Part shown: piece after piece, positions 16,890 to 25,370 of the stretch | How positions within the stretch are numbered: position 1 is the first letter of the stretch | Layout of the letters: each line of letters begins with the position of its first letter | NCBI RefSeq assembly: GCF_000757725.1 | Contig: NZ_JJMU01000053.1 | Coordinates: 1 to 64,000, forward strand | Direction: 5' to 3' | Origin: Sphingobacterium deserti | GTDB lineage: Bacteria > Bacteroidota > Bacteroidia > Sphingobacteriales > Sphingobacteriaceae | DNA length: 64,000 nucleotides | Program-made: the position numbers and the translations under genes | Notes under the pieces: generated by a model | The model's database searches: none | Told to the model about the DNA's origin: nothing | The model's input: the letters and a program-made list of their open reading frames with translations, nothing else

Positions 16890-17558
16890 ATGGATGCAAA
16901 AGTAAAAAAGGCGTTTGATGCTGGGCTAATAGCCTATGCTGAAGCAGAAAATACAAGCCATGTAGAGCTATCATCTTCCTTAGAGAAAGCTTTCAATCTA
17001 GACGCTTCCTTCATGGAGAAAGTGGCGGCTCTTGATGCGGCGTTTGACGATCATCAGCGTTTTGAAGAACTTCGGGAAGTATTTTTTGATCTATTAATGG
17101 TCAATTTCTTTGTTGAGGACGTTCAAAAACTAGAGGAAGACTATCTGGAATCTCCGGAATGGGAAGCTATTGAAGAAGACACGATTGACAGAGGTACCGA
17201 GCTTCTCAATATATTCCTATACCTTCGGGAATGTGCAGATGATGATATCGAGCCATCACTGGAGGATTACTTGAAAGAGTTTCTATTGGTGGAAGAGGAT
17301 GAATTCCAAGACGAATACGCTATCTATGAGAAAGTTATTGCCAATCAAATCTTGGTTGAAAGCTCCTTTGAAGAAATTGCTAAGGTAGCCTCAACGTTAT
17401 CTCATCAGGATGAGCTAAAAGAACTGTTCTACCCAATGGTTAGTTTCTTTACGGATCAATCACCGTCTGCGCAACAGTTAGGCGAATTCAAAGCGCATGC
17501 AGCAAATCCGTCGTTGGATTCGGCAATCTACCAGATTATTATAAACTTTAACAAATAA
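16890..17558 (+). CDS. Acidic helical protein of unknown function, 222 aa
   Basis: It starts 3 nt after the dihydroorotase-like gene and ends 3 nt before the DUF4199 gene, so it is surely part of this transcription unit. The product is soluble, acidic and predicted by eye to be mostly helical, rich in Glu, Asp, Leu and Phe, with no signal or membrane segment. No catalytic motif is visible. I do not recognise a named family. The conserved gene neighbourhood (dihydroorotase, DUF4199, glycosyltransferases) suggests a role in that unit but not which one. Confidence 0.8.
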   Translation: MDAKVKKAFDAGLIAYAEAENTSHVELSSSLEKAFNLDASFMEKVAALDAAFDDHQRFEELREVFFDLLMVNFFVEDVQKLEEDYLESPEWEAIEEDTIDRGTELLNIFLYLRECADDDIEPSLEDYLKEFLLVEEDEFQDEYAIYEKVIANQILVESSFEEIAKVASTLSHQDELKELFYPMVSFFTDQSPSAQQLGEFKAHAANPSLDSAIYQIIINFNK

Positions 17559-17561
17559 ATT

Positions 17562-18188
17562 ATGTCTACCGAATTAAATAATGAGTTCTCGGCCGAAGTT
17601 GTCCGAAGAGATGGCATCAGGCTAGGCATTTATTTAGGAGTATTATCCTTGGTGATCAGTATCGTCTCGTTGTATGCTCTTATTAATAGTTCAAACTTTA
17701 CAATAACATCGATGGTTACCGGTGGCTTGGGCATTGCCCTCATGATAGGATTTTCCGCCTATTTTGCGGTTCTACTGAGAAAGTCAGCGGGCGGATTTTG
17801 GAGCTTCAGCGAAGCATTAAAAGGTATTTTCACCATGCTTGCTATTGCGGTCATTATCTCTAGCATTGGCACGACAGTGTTTAATTTGATTAATCCCGAA
17901 CCCCAATTGATTGTTTTTGACAAAACAATCAATTTCACTATTGAGACGTTGGAAAGCGCCGGTGCGGAAGACGATCTTATTGATAAGCAAGTAGCAGATT
18001 TGGAGAAAACACGGGATGATATGCGGAACTTTTCCATCGGCCAAACATTAAAAGCTTTGGGCGTAAGTCTAATTATGTACTTTGTTTTTGCACTGATACT
18101 AGCGGCTATTTTAAAACGTGAAAAGCCTGCATTCCTGACAGTGAACCAAGGAGGCGATGACGCACACCCTTGGCAAGATAAAAATTAA
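17562..18188 (+). CDS. DUF4199 membrane protein
   Basis: A 208-residue inner-membrane protein with four likely helices: about residues 20-40, 50-72, 88-110 and 165-188. The loop between helices 3 and 4 is long and charged and carries the DDLIDKQVADLEKTRDDM helix. This layout and the DGIRLGIYLGVLS start fit the DUF4199 family of Bacteroidota, whose function is unknown to me. It lies 3 nt after the acidic protein gene. DUF4199 genes commonly precede a polyprenyl-phosphate glycosyltransferase, as here. Confidence 0.82.
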   Translation: MSTELNNEFSAEVVRRDGIRLGIYLGVLSLVISIVSLYALINSSNFTITSMVTGGLGIALMIGFSAYFAVLLRKSAGGFWSFSEALKGIFTMLAIAVIISSIGTTVFNLINPEPQLIVFDKTINFTIETLESAGAEDDLIDKQVADLEKTRDDMRNFSIGQTLKALGVSLIMYFVFALILAAILKREKPAFLTVNQGGDDAHPWQDKN

Positions 18189-18209
18189 TAAAAGTAATAG
18201 TGCAAGGTC

Positions 18210-18315
18210 GAGGCTGTCAAAAAAAGGAAATCTAAAAACTTAAACATGTTTCTTTGCGAAGAAGTTGACGTTTATCTTTTTGGCCATAACAGTACGCTTA
18301 TATTTAGACAGCCTC
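18210..18315. mobile_element. Possible 106-bp MITE or insertion-sequence remnant
   Basis: A perfect 9-bp terminal inverted repeat, GAGGCTGTC (18210-18218) and GACAGCCTC (18307-18315). Inside it each end continues into A-rich sequence (GAGGCTGTCAAAAAAA, and GAGGCTGTCTAAATATA read inward from the right). Ends of this kind (GAGGCTGTC followed by A-rich DNA) are typical of several insertion sequences. The 88-nt interior has no ORF. It lies between the DUF4199 gene and the first glycosyltransferase. No clear target duplication is visible. A plain regulatory hairpin is the alternative. Confidence 0.45.
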
Positions 18316-18329
18316 CGTTTTAATTTACT

Positions 18330-19277
18330 ATGGATATATCAGTTGTAATTCCCTTATTTAACGAAGAAGAGTCTCTTCCCGAATTGACGGACTGGATCCG
18401 CCGGGTGATGTTGGAGAATGGATTTGAGTACGAAATCATCCTCGTTGATGATGGAAGTAGTGATTCATCTTGGCGCGTTATCCAAGGTCTAAAGGAAAGT
18501 CATCCGGAAATTATTGCTGTGAAGTTTCGCCGGAACTATGGAAAATCTGCCGCGCTGAATGTTGGTTTTAATGCAGCAGAAGGAGACGTTGTAATTACGA
18601 TGGATGCGGACCTGCAAGACAGCCCGGATGAAATTCCTGCGTTATACGCAGCTATTCGAAACGGTGCAGATTTGGTTTCCGGATGGAAGGCAAAGCGCTA
18701 CGACCCATTGACGAAAACCATTCCGACCAAGCTTTTCAATGCCGCCACACGTAAGATGTCTGGAATCCATAATTTGCACGACTTTAATTGTGGTTTGAAA
18801 GCTTACAGGAAGGACGTTGTTAAGAGTATTGAGGTTTATGGCGAGATGCATCGCTATATTCCGGTGCTTGCGAAATGGGCTGGGTTTACAAAAATTCAAG
18901 AACAGGTAGTAAAACACTATCCTCGTAAATACGGGACAACGAAATTTGGTGCAGGCCGCTTCGTCAAAGGTTTTCTAGACTTGGTATCGATCTTCTTTGT
19001 CGGTAAGTTTGGCAAAAGACCGATGCACTTTTTTGGGGCTATTGGCGTCATCAGTTTTTTGATCGGTTTCTTTATTACGCTATACCTGATCTTTGATAAG
19101 TTGATGAGCATCGCTCACGGTACTGCCTATCGAAACGTGACCGAGCAACCCTTGTTTTACCTGTCACTTGTCGCTATTCTGATTGGTACGCAACTTTTCT
19201 TGACTGGGTTTATCGCAGAGCTGGTATCCAGAAATTCTACCGATCGGAACAAATATCATATCGAAGAAGTGATATAA
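18330..19277 (+). CDS. Family 2 glycosyltransferase, polyprenyl-phosphate type (DPM1/GtrB-like)
   Basis: It probably transfers a sugar from a nucleotide donor to a polyprenyl phosphate at the inner membrane. The 315-residue protein has the GT2 fold with VVIPLFNEEESLPEL at the start, the VDDGSSD motif near residue 40, the metal-binding TMDADLQD (DxD) near 95, and the KxxRKYGxTKFG segment near 205. Two C-terminal membrane helices follow (about 232-260 and 270-300). This matches the dolichol-phosphate-mannose-synthase/GtrB class. The next glycosyltransferase starts 1 nt after its stop, so the two are coupled. Confidence 0.9.
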   Translation: MDISVVIPLFNEEESLPELTDWIRRVMLENGFEYEIILVDDGSSDSSWRVIQGLKESHPEIIAVKFRRNYGKSAALNVGFNAAEGDVVITMDADLQDSPDEIPALYAAIRNGADLVSGWKAKRYDPLTKTIPTKLFNAATRKMSGIHNLHDFNCGLKAYRKDVVKSIEVYGEMHRYIPVLAKWAGFTKIQEQVVKHYPRKYGTTKFGAGRFVKGFLDLVSIFFVGKFGKRPMHFFGAIGVISFLIGFFITLYLIFDKLMSIAHGTAYRNVTEQPLFYLSLVAILIGTQLFLTGFIAELVSRNSTDRNKYHIEEVI

Positions 19278-19278
19278 T

Positions 19279-20274
19279 ATGTTTTTTTCAGTCATTATCC
19301 CCCTTTTTAACCGTCCGCAGGAGATTGACGAATTGTTGCAATCGTTGACAAAGCAACGATACCAAGAATTTGAAGTGATCATCGTGGAAGATGGCTCCTC
19401 GAAGCCAGCCAAGGACAATGTTGAAAAGTATGTGGGTTTGCTAGACGTACATTACTATGCCAAACCTAACGAAGGGCAAGGCTTTGCCCGTAATTACGGA
19501 TTTGCGCGTGCTAAGGGCAATTATTTTATTGTATTTGACTCTGATATTTTAGTACCGCATGATTATTTTGATCATGTATTAACTGGATTGCAACGTGATG
19601 GCTGGGATGCTTTTGGTGGGCCAGATGCTGCGCATTCCTCTTTTACAGCAATCCAGAAAGCAATTAGCTATTCTATGACAAGTCCGTTCACCACGGGCGG
19701 GATTCGCGGCAATAAAGCACATTTAGGGCCGTTTCATCCCCGAAGCTTTAATATGGGCTTATCCAAAGAGGTGTATAACGCCACAGAGGGCTTTAAGCTT
19801 CCCCGACGTTCGGAAGACATTGAATTCAGTGTGCGGATGATTGATATGGGGTTTCGCGTAGGCTTGATTCCAGAAGCTTTTGTGTATCATAAGCGGAGGG
19901 CAACGTTCGTGCAGTTTTTTAAGCAAACCAATTATTTTGGTAAAGGTCGAATTGATATCTACCAACTTTTCCCTAGGGAGCTGAAGCCAGTACATGCTTT
20001 ACCCACGGTCTTTGTATTAGGATTAGCTGTCCTAATATTGCTTAATCTTATCAATTTTTTGTTTCCATCTCCATCCACATTACTTTTAGCCTTGGCGATG
20101 GTGGGAAACATTCTTTTGTCTCTCTACACCTTGTTATTGTTCTTGCACGCTTGCTTCAGCACGAAAAGCGTGTGGATCGGATTATTGAGTGTGTTGGCAG
20201 CCTGCACGCAGCTTATTGCTTATGGAACTGGATTTTTAGGGAGCTATGTTCAAAAGGTGTTGTTGAAAAAATAA
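19279..20274 (+). CDS. Family 2 glycosyltransferase with C-terminal membrane helices
   Basis: A 331-residue GT2 enzyme: FSVIIPLFNRPQEIDELLQS, IVEDGSS near residue 38, and a metal-binding segment VFDSDILVP near residue 80. The later RRSEDIEFSVRMIDMG segment supplies the usual ED acceptor-base motif. Residues from about 240 form three or four hydrophobic helices, so it is anchored in the inner membrane. It is translationally close to the previous glycosyltransferase (1-nt gap). Donor and acceptor are unknown; a lipid-linked glycan pathway is likely. Confidence 0.88.
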   Translation: MFFSVIIPLFNRPQEIDELLQSLTKQRYQEFEVIIVEDGSSKPAKDNVEKYVGLLDVHYYAKPNEGQGFARNYGFARAKGNYFIVFDSDILVPHDYFDHVLTGLQRDGWDAFGGPDAAHSSFTAIQKAISYSMTSPFTTGGIRGNKAHLGPFHPRSFNMGLSKEVYNATEGFKLPRRSEDIEFSVRMIDMGFRVGLIPEAFVYHKRRATFVQFFKQTNYFGKGRIDIYQLFPRELKPVHALPTVFVLGLAVLILLNLINFLFPSPSTLLLALAMVGNILLSLYTLLLFLHACFSTKSVWIGLLSVLAACTQLIAYGTGFLGSYVQKVLLKK

Positions 20275-20275
20275 C

Positions 20276-20291
20276 CCGATTTTAAAATCGG
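20276..20291. repeat. Perfect 16-bp palindrome
   Basis: CCGATTTTAAAATCGG, directly after the glycosyltransferase stop and 43 nt before the next gene. With no loop it is a poor terminator; it could be an operator for a dimeric regulator or chance. Confidence 0.4.
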
Positions 20292-20334
20292 TAAATCGTT
20301 CAAAGTTTGCTATTTTGGCATAAAATAAAGAAGC

Positions 20335-20607
20335 GTGATTGCATTTACACAACATAATTTAGGAAAGCTGGAAGAACTATTTGCGGAGCTGGGCTACAGG
20401 GTACGCTATGAAAAAGGTTCCTTTCGGACAGGCGCGTGTGTGCTCCAACATACGAAGGTGATTATGGTGAATAAGTTTTCAAACCTGGAGGTAAGGATAC
20501 AGTCGCTAATCCAGCTGCTTCGGGAAATGGATGTCGACATGAGCAACTTAGACGATAAGAAAAAGGAGTTTTATAAAGTTGTCCGGAAAGTGGAGGCTCA
20601 ATTGTGA
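20335..20607 (+). CDS. Small conserved-looking protein, 90 aa
   Basis: A GTG start; no in-frame ATG suits. The 90-residue basic-acidic protein has no signal or membrane helix. Its C-terminal half looks helical (VRIQSLIQLLREMDVDM onward). The stop overlaps the next GTG start in GTGA, so it is translationally coupled to the metallo-beta-lactamase-fold hydrolase. I do not recognise the family. Coupling to a PhnP-like enzyme is the only functional hint. Confidence 0.7.
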   Translation: MIAFTQHNLGKLEELFAELGYRVRYEKGSFRTGACVLQHTKVIMVNKFSNLEVRIQSLIQLLREMDVDMSNLDDKKKEFYKVVRKVEAQL

Positions 20608-21368
20608 GAGTAACATTTTTAGGCACTGGCACCTCGCAGGGTGTACCCGTAATAGCTTGCCAATGTGCTGTTTGCCAGTCGAAAGATACAAAGGATAAAA
20701 GGCTTCGTACGTCGATTTACATAGAGATCGATCACTTACACATCGTTGTAGATACTGGTCCCGACTTTCGTTATCAAATGTTGAGGCAAGATGTAAGGTA
20801 TTTGGACGCGGTGCTGATAACCCATTCCCATAAAGACCATATTGCGGGTATGGATGATGTTCGTGCCTTCAATTACCAACAGCAGCAATCCATTCCTATC
20901 TATGGAAGCGTAGCAACGCATGAAGCATTAAAGCGAGAATTTTACTATGCCTTTGGTGAGATCAAATATCCCGGGGTACCTCGATTGGAATTGAAGCCCA
21001 TTGCTACAGGCGAAGCTTTTTTTATTGAGGAGGTACGTATTCTCCCTATCGAAGTTATGCACCATAAGATGCCAGTCTTAGGCTTTCGTTTAGGTGATTT
21101 TGCTTATATTACCGATGCAAAAACCGTAACCGAGCAGTCCAAAAATTTATTGAAAGGTGTTAAAGTTCTTGTCGTCAATGCTTTGCAAAATGAACCGCAC
21201 ATATCCCACTTTACCCGGGATGAAGCCTTGGCGTTTGCTCACCAAATAGGTGCGCAGCAAACTTATTTAACGCACATTAGCCATCGGTTTGGTAAACATC
21301 AGGAGATTGAAGCTGATTTGCCTCAGGGTGTGAATGTAGCGTATGACGGCCTTTCTATCTTGGTTTGA
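20604..21368 (+). CDS. Metallo-beta-lactamase-fold hydrolase, PhnP-like
   Basis: A 254-residue metal-dependent phosphodiesterase-type hydrolase. It begins MRVTFLGTGTSQGVPV, has a CQCAVCQSKD cysteine cluster near residues 20-26 (structural zinc in PhnP), VDTGPDF near 51, and the metal motif THSHKDHIAGMDD near 75. Distal ligands follow in PIEVMHHKMPVLGF, FAYITDAK and LTHISHRFG. The GTG start overlaps the upstream stop by 4 nt. PhnP opens cyclic ribose phosphates in phosphonate breakdown, but no phn genes are here, so the substrate is open. Confidence 0.88.
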   Translation: MRVTFLGTGTSQGVPVIACQCAVCQSKDTKDKRLRTSIYIEIDHLHIVVDTGPDFRYQMLRQDVRYLDAVLITHSHKDHIAGMDDVRAFNYQQQQSIPIYGSVATHEALKREFYYAFGEIKYPGVPRLELKPIATGEAFFIEEVRILPIEVMHHKMPVLGFRLGDFAYITDAKTVTEQSKNLLKGVKVLVVNALQNEPHISHFTRDEALAFAHQIGAQQTYLTHISHRFGKHQEIEADLPQGVNVAYDGLSILV

Positions 21369-21467
21369 GGTTGTTAATATTTGTAAAAATAAACCAAAAC
21401 TTTTCCCCCGTTAACCGTGTTCATATGGTGTAAACAAACAAGAATTTATTATTCAAATGTAAAAGTT

Positions 21468-21620
21468 ATGGGAAACATTCTTTATTTAGTGGCCGTTATT
21501 TTAGTAATAATTTGGGCCGTTAGCTTTTTCGGCGGATACGCAACAGGTGGTATAATTCACATCTTATTAGTTATAGCTATTATCGCGATTCTTTTGCGTG
21601 TTATCAGAGGCGCCGCTTAA
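21468..21620 (+). CDS. Lmo0937-family small membrane protein
   Basis: A 50-residue hydrophobic protein starting MGNILYLVAVILVIIWAVSF with two membrane helices and a G-rich turn (FFGGYATGG) between, ending LLRVIRGAA. This matches the short Lmo0937 family, common in Bacteroidota and often stress-associated; its molecular role is unknown. The ATG at 21468 is preferred over an upstream non-ATG extension to 21417. Its stop overlaps by 4 nt the stop of the convergent ispD. Confidence 0.82.
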   Translation: MGNILYLVAVILVIIWAVSFFGGYATGGIIHILLVIAIIAILLRVIRGAA

Positions 21621-22315
21621 GTTTGTAGTAATTGTAAGTACATTTGGGCTATCTTAAGATCATCTTCGAACGTGATTTTAATATTCTTATGATCACCTTT
21701 AATGATGTGTATAGGATAGCCCAATTTCTCTACGACAGAGGCATCATCTGTAAATGATGCATGCTCAGGCTGCATGAAAGCATCATTCAATAGCCTTGCA
21801 TTAAAGGTTTGCGGTGTCTGTACAATCCAAACCTGATCTCGATCAATTGACTCACTTTTGGACGGCACGCCTATCCTCACAGAATTTGTACTTTGTACTG
21901 CTACGATGTTAGCGCTATGCTCGCGCAATGCAAGGAAGCACTCGTCGATCAGCTTAGTAGAAATTAGCGGCCGCGCCGCATCATGAATAGCAACACCCAC
22001 CTCCTCTAAGCGGTTAGTTTCTATCTTAAAAATTTCCTGAAGTCCATTCTTAACGCTCTGAAAGCGGCTTTTGCCACCATGAATGATGGTATGAGGAATC
22101 GCGAAGTTGTGATTTAAGCATAGCGCCTCCCAGTAACTGCGCATGGATTCATTCAGAACAACAATTATTTTTGGATTACTACTTGACGCAGAAAAGCGTT
22201 CAATAGTGTGCATCAACACAGGTTTATTCCCCAATAGTAAAAACTGTTTTGGCAGATCGCTATTCATACGGCTGCCACTGCCGCCGGCTACTATGATAAC
22301 ATATTTTTCACGCAT
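21617..22315 (-). CDS. ispD: 2-C-methyl-D-erythritol 4-phosphate cytidylyltransferase IspD
   Basis: The third step of the non-mevalonate isoprenoid pathway, joining CTP to methylerythritol phosphate. At 232 residues the length is normal. The nucleotide-binding start VIIVAGGSGSRMNSDLPKQFLLLGNKPVL has the expected Gly-rich loop with Arg and Lys. VAIHDAARPLIS near residue 105 and TDDASVVEKLG near 190 are conserved in the family, the latter with DDA. It starts 13 nt after sbcC and is probably co-transcribed with sbcD-sbcC. Confidence 0.93.
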   Translation of the reverse strand: MREKYVIIVAGGSGSRMNSDLPKQFLLLGNKPVLMHTIERFSASSSNPKIIVVLNESMRSYWEALCLNHNFAIPHTIIHGGKSRFQSVKNGLQEIFKIETNRLEEVGVAIHDAARPLISTKLIDECFLALREHSANIVAVQSTNSVRIGVPSKSESIDRDQVWIVQTPQTFNARLLNDAFMQPEHASFTDDASVVEKLGYPIHIIKGDHKNIKITFEDDLKIAQMYLQLLQT

Positions 22316-22328
22316 ATTAGGATCAGTT

Positions 22329-25300
22329 TTAATTGGAATATTTGATAATGCTACCTCTTTCGTGGTCGTTCACGACATAGGCTGATCTTGGGATGCGTTC
22401 TTTGAGTTCTTCAACATGGGATATGATGCCCACAATTCTGTTTTCACGATGAAGATATTGCAGTGTCTCGAATACGGTGTTCATGCTTTCCGCATCTTGG
22501 GTGCCAAATCCTTCGTCGATAAAGAAGAAGTTTTTATCTGCATTATTGAGTGCTTGAATGCTTTCCGCTAGTGCCAGTGCCAGGCAAAGCGATGCCTGGA
22601 AACTTTGCCCGCCGGAGAGCGTTTTTACCGACCGTCGAAAGCCATTGTTCAAAAAATCGATCACTTCGAATTCATTATTCTCATTAATAGCCAGACTTAA
22701 ATTGTTTCTAGTCAACCGGTGGAAGCGCTGGTTAGCTATCTCACATAGCCGCTGCAAGTGTATGCTTGATACATAGTTTACAAAACCTGATCCGCGGAAC
22801 AAATTCTCTAATGTGGTCAAATTGCTTTTTCTCGACAGCAGCTTTTCGTATTCTTCGAGAAGTTTTTCTTTTTTTTCAAACTCTACTTGTAGTCGCATAC
22901 ACTCTTTTTCCAATGCACCCACTATCCGTATGCGTAATTCCAATTCCTCTTTTTTGAGCGCGTGTAATTGGAGTCGATCGCTATAAATATCTTCATCGTA
23001 ACCGTCGTCACGTGTTTTCTCTTCAAGCTCCAATAGTTGTTGAGATGAAATTTGAAGACGGACGTTGAAGTCTTGAATCAGTTTACGCGTTTGATCTATA
23101 TTGATTTGCTTTTGCAAAATATGATGGACCTGGATAATATCATCGAAGCCATGCGCCTTTAATGAAGCTGAAATTTCAGACTGCCGTGCACTGAGCTGTT
23201 GCGAAAGATGTTGGAATTGCTCTTTGGCTGCCGAGCGCTCTCCGTTGATGGCTGCAAATTCTGTTTTAAGCTGCTGAATAGCTTCTGTCAGTGATTTGTA
23301 AGTGTCCTCGAGGTATTGTATTTTGGTATCGATATCTTGCTTTCGGTTTATCAAAAATGATTCCTTGTGTTGCGTAAAATCTTGCAACTTCAGAATCTGA
23401 AGTTGGTTTTCGCTTTGTCGTGCTAGACTATCTATAACTACGAGGTTTTGTTCCAGTTCCGCGATAGTTGCTTTGTACTTTTCAAGTTTTATTTGTGCTG
23501 CCGCGGCATTGTTACGGGCATCTTTCAGCTCAGTCTCCATGCCTTTAATGGCATTCTCGACAAGGACATTATCATTTTTATAGGCCATAAAAGATGTTTT
23601 GTCTCCCGGCATAAAATCATTCCAGCGGAAGGCTCCTTTATGTTTCATCCGTTGTTTTTCTAATTTAGATGACATCTCCAATAGCTGATCCACTTGTAGT
23701 TGTTTTTCTTTCAAAAGTATGCTGCTACGAGTTAGATCTTGAAATTGTATTTTGAGCGCTCTTAGTTTTTGAGTTGCGACATCTTTCTCCATGTGCAGCT
23801 CCCTTTTTCGTGTGGAGGGGTCACTAGATACCATTTGATTGGGATGATCTAATGAGCCACAGAGGGGGCAGGGCTGCCCATTCGCTAAATTTTCTGCAAA
23901 TTCGCTCAGCTTAGCCTGGACGTTTAAATGGTTTTCTTCGTTCTGAAGTTCAGTTAGCTGTTGATTCCAATTGTCCTCCGTTTGTTTAAGATCGTGTTCC
24001 CAACTGTCAGCTAGCGTTCCTTCTTCTTTAAACTTACCATTGATGTTCGCGATCTCTGTCACTAGCGAATCGTTTTGCCTCGTAATCTCCTTTTCTTTTT
24101 CCGCCAGATTATCATCTGTTTGGTACCAACTTTCTAATTCAAGCAATACGCCGGTGTCAACTTTTTTGTGCTTAAGCGTGTCGAGCTTGGATTCCAGATC
24201 CAGTATGTTTGTTTTTAATGCAGATTCTTCTAACTGGACAGCATCCAAGTGTGGCTTACCATCCTGAATACGCTTGCTGATGGTCTTTTTCTGTTCTTGC
24301 TGCTTTTGAATATGTATCAACAGTTTAAGATCTTCGCTTTCGCGCCTGTAACGTTCTGTATTTTGATGATCTAGGGCAATCTTCTCCCATTGAATCTCCT
24401 TTTCTTCTAAGCGAGACAATACCTGTTGCTTGCGGGCGGTAAGTTGCTCGAGCTTAAATGTCACCTGTTCCTTTTCTTTATTGAGCCGCTGCGTTTGCTG
24501 CAGGATATCTCGAAATACGCGGTCGGTAGTTTCATAAATCTGCAGATCTTGCTGCAGCTGCCGAATCTTGGGTTCCTCCAGGCTTAAGGCGGCCACCTCT
24601 TGCTTTTTGCCCACTAACTCTATCCGTAAGCGCTTACACTCGGCCATTCGAGTTAGCTCTATATCAAGGTCGGTTGTTTCTGCCTTCAGTTCTGCAAGAC
24701 CTAGTTGCGCCGTCTCGAATTCTTTTTTCTTTTCCTGTAAAATATCTGTGCTTACGGCCTCAAAGCCTGATAGCGCACCTTTTAGCAATTCGATCTTACT
24801 GGTGTTTTGCCGCTGCAGATGGGAAACTTTCGGGCCCAGATCAAAGCGATTGAGATTGAAGATTTCCTTCATCATGTCGGATCGGTCTTTCCCACGAAGT
24901 TCGAGGAACTCCTTAAACTGCCCTTGCGGAATAATAATGGTTCGTCGAAAATTCGGATAGGTGAGACGCGTGACTTCAGCGCCATCTGCGGATGTCAAAG
25001 GCGTCCAGTCATCATTCTTCCATTCGTACGCGAATCGTTCCAGCGATGTTGTTTCTTCAAATCTTTTGCGACGTTTCCATTGCGCTACAAATCTAAATTT
25101 GCGCTGTTCGAAATTTATAAAATCAAAGATGATGCTGGCGGCATCAGATTTCAAATTAAGCATATTATAGGTACGCTTCTCCTGTTTATTTAACCGCTCC
25201 GTTTCGCCGTATAAGGCAAAACTTATTGCTTCAAGGATCGAAGATTTCCCGGAGCCGACTTTTCCAAAAATGCCGAAAAGGCCCGCCTCTGTTAATCTTG

Positions 25301-25367
25301 TAAAATCAATCTCTTGTTTATGCTGATAGGAATATAATCCCTCGATACTTAGATATAAAGGTAACAC
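22329..25367 (-). CDS. sbcC: Exonuclease subunit SbcC (Rad50-like ATPase)
   Basis: The ATPase of the SbcCD nuclease, which cuts hairpins and protein-blocked DNA ends. The 1012-residue protein has the N-terminal Walker A GKVGSGKSSILEAISFALYG near residue 34. Two very long coiled coils (about 180-490 and 520-830) flank a zinc hook CPLCGSLDHP near residue 500. The C-terminal ABC signature is LSGGQSFQASLCLALALAES, with Walker B FFFIDEGFGTQD and a final H-loop SHVEEL. It starts 3 nt after sbcD, as expected for a stoichiometric pair. Confidence 0.96.
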   Translation of the reverse strand: MLPLYLSIEGLYSYQHKQEIDFTRLTEAGLFGIFGKVGSGKSSILEAISFALYGETERLNKQEKRTYNMLNLKSDAASIIFDFINFEQRKFRFVAQWKRRKRFEETTSLERFAYEWKNDDWTPLTSADGAEVTRLTYPNFRRTIIIPQGQFKEFLELRGKDRSDMMKEIFNLNRFDLGPKVSHLQRQNTSKIELLKGALSGFEAVSTDILQEKKKEFETAQLGLAELKAETTDLDIELTRMAECKRLRIELVGKKQEVAALSLEEPKIRQLQQDLQIYETTDRVFRDILQQTQRLNKEKEQVTFKLEQLTARKQQVLSRLEEKEIQWEKIALDHQNTERYRRESEDLKLLIHIQKQQEQKKTISKRIQDGKPHLDAVQLEESALKTNILDLESKLDTLKHKKVDTGVLLELESWYQTDDNLAEKEKEITRQNDSLVTEIANINGKFKEEGTLADSWEHDLKQTEDNWNQQLTELQNEENHLNVQAKLSEFAENLANGQPCPLCGSLDHPNQMVSSDPSTRKRELHMEKDVATQKLRALKIQFQDLTRSSILLKEKQLQVDQLLEMSSKLEKQRMKHKGAFRWNDFMPGDKTSFMAYKNDNVLVENAIKGMETELKDARNNAAAAQIKLEKYKATIAELEQNLVVIDSLARQSENQLQILKLQDFTQHKESFLINRKQDIDTKIQYLEDTYKSLTEAIQQLKTEFAAINGERSAAKEQFQHLSQQLSARQSEISASLKAHGFDDIIQVHHILQKQINIDQTRKLIQDFNVRLQISSQQLLELEEKTRDDGYDEDIYSDRLQLHALKKEELELRIRIVGALEKECMRLQVEFEKKEKLLEEYEKLLSRKSNLTTLENLFRGSGFVNYVSSIHLQRLCEIANQRFHRLTRNNLSLAINENNEFEVIDFLNNGFRRSVKTLSGGQSFQASLCLALALAESIQALNNADKNFFFIDEGFGTQDAESMNTVFETLQYLHRENRIVGIISHVEELKERIPRSAYVVNDHERGSIIKYSN

Positions 25368-25370
25368 GCT

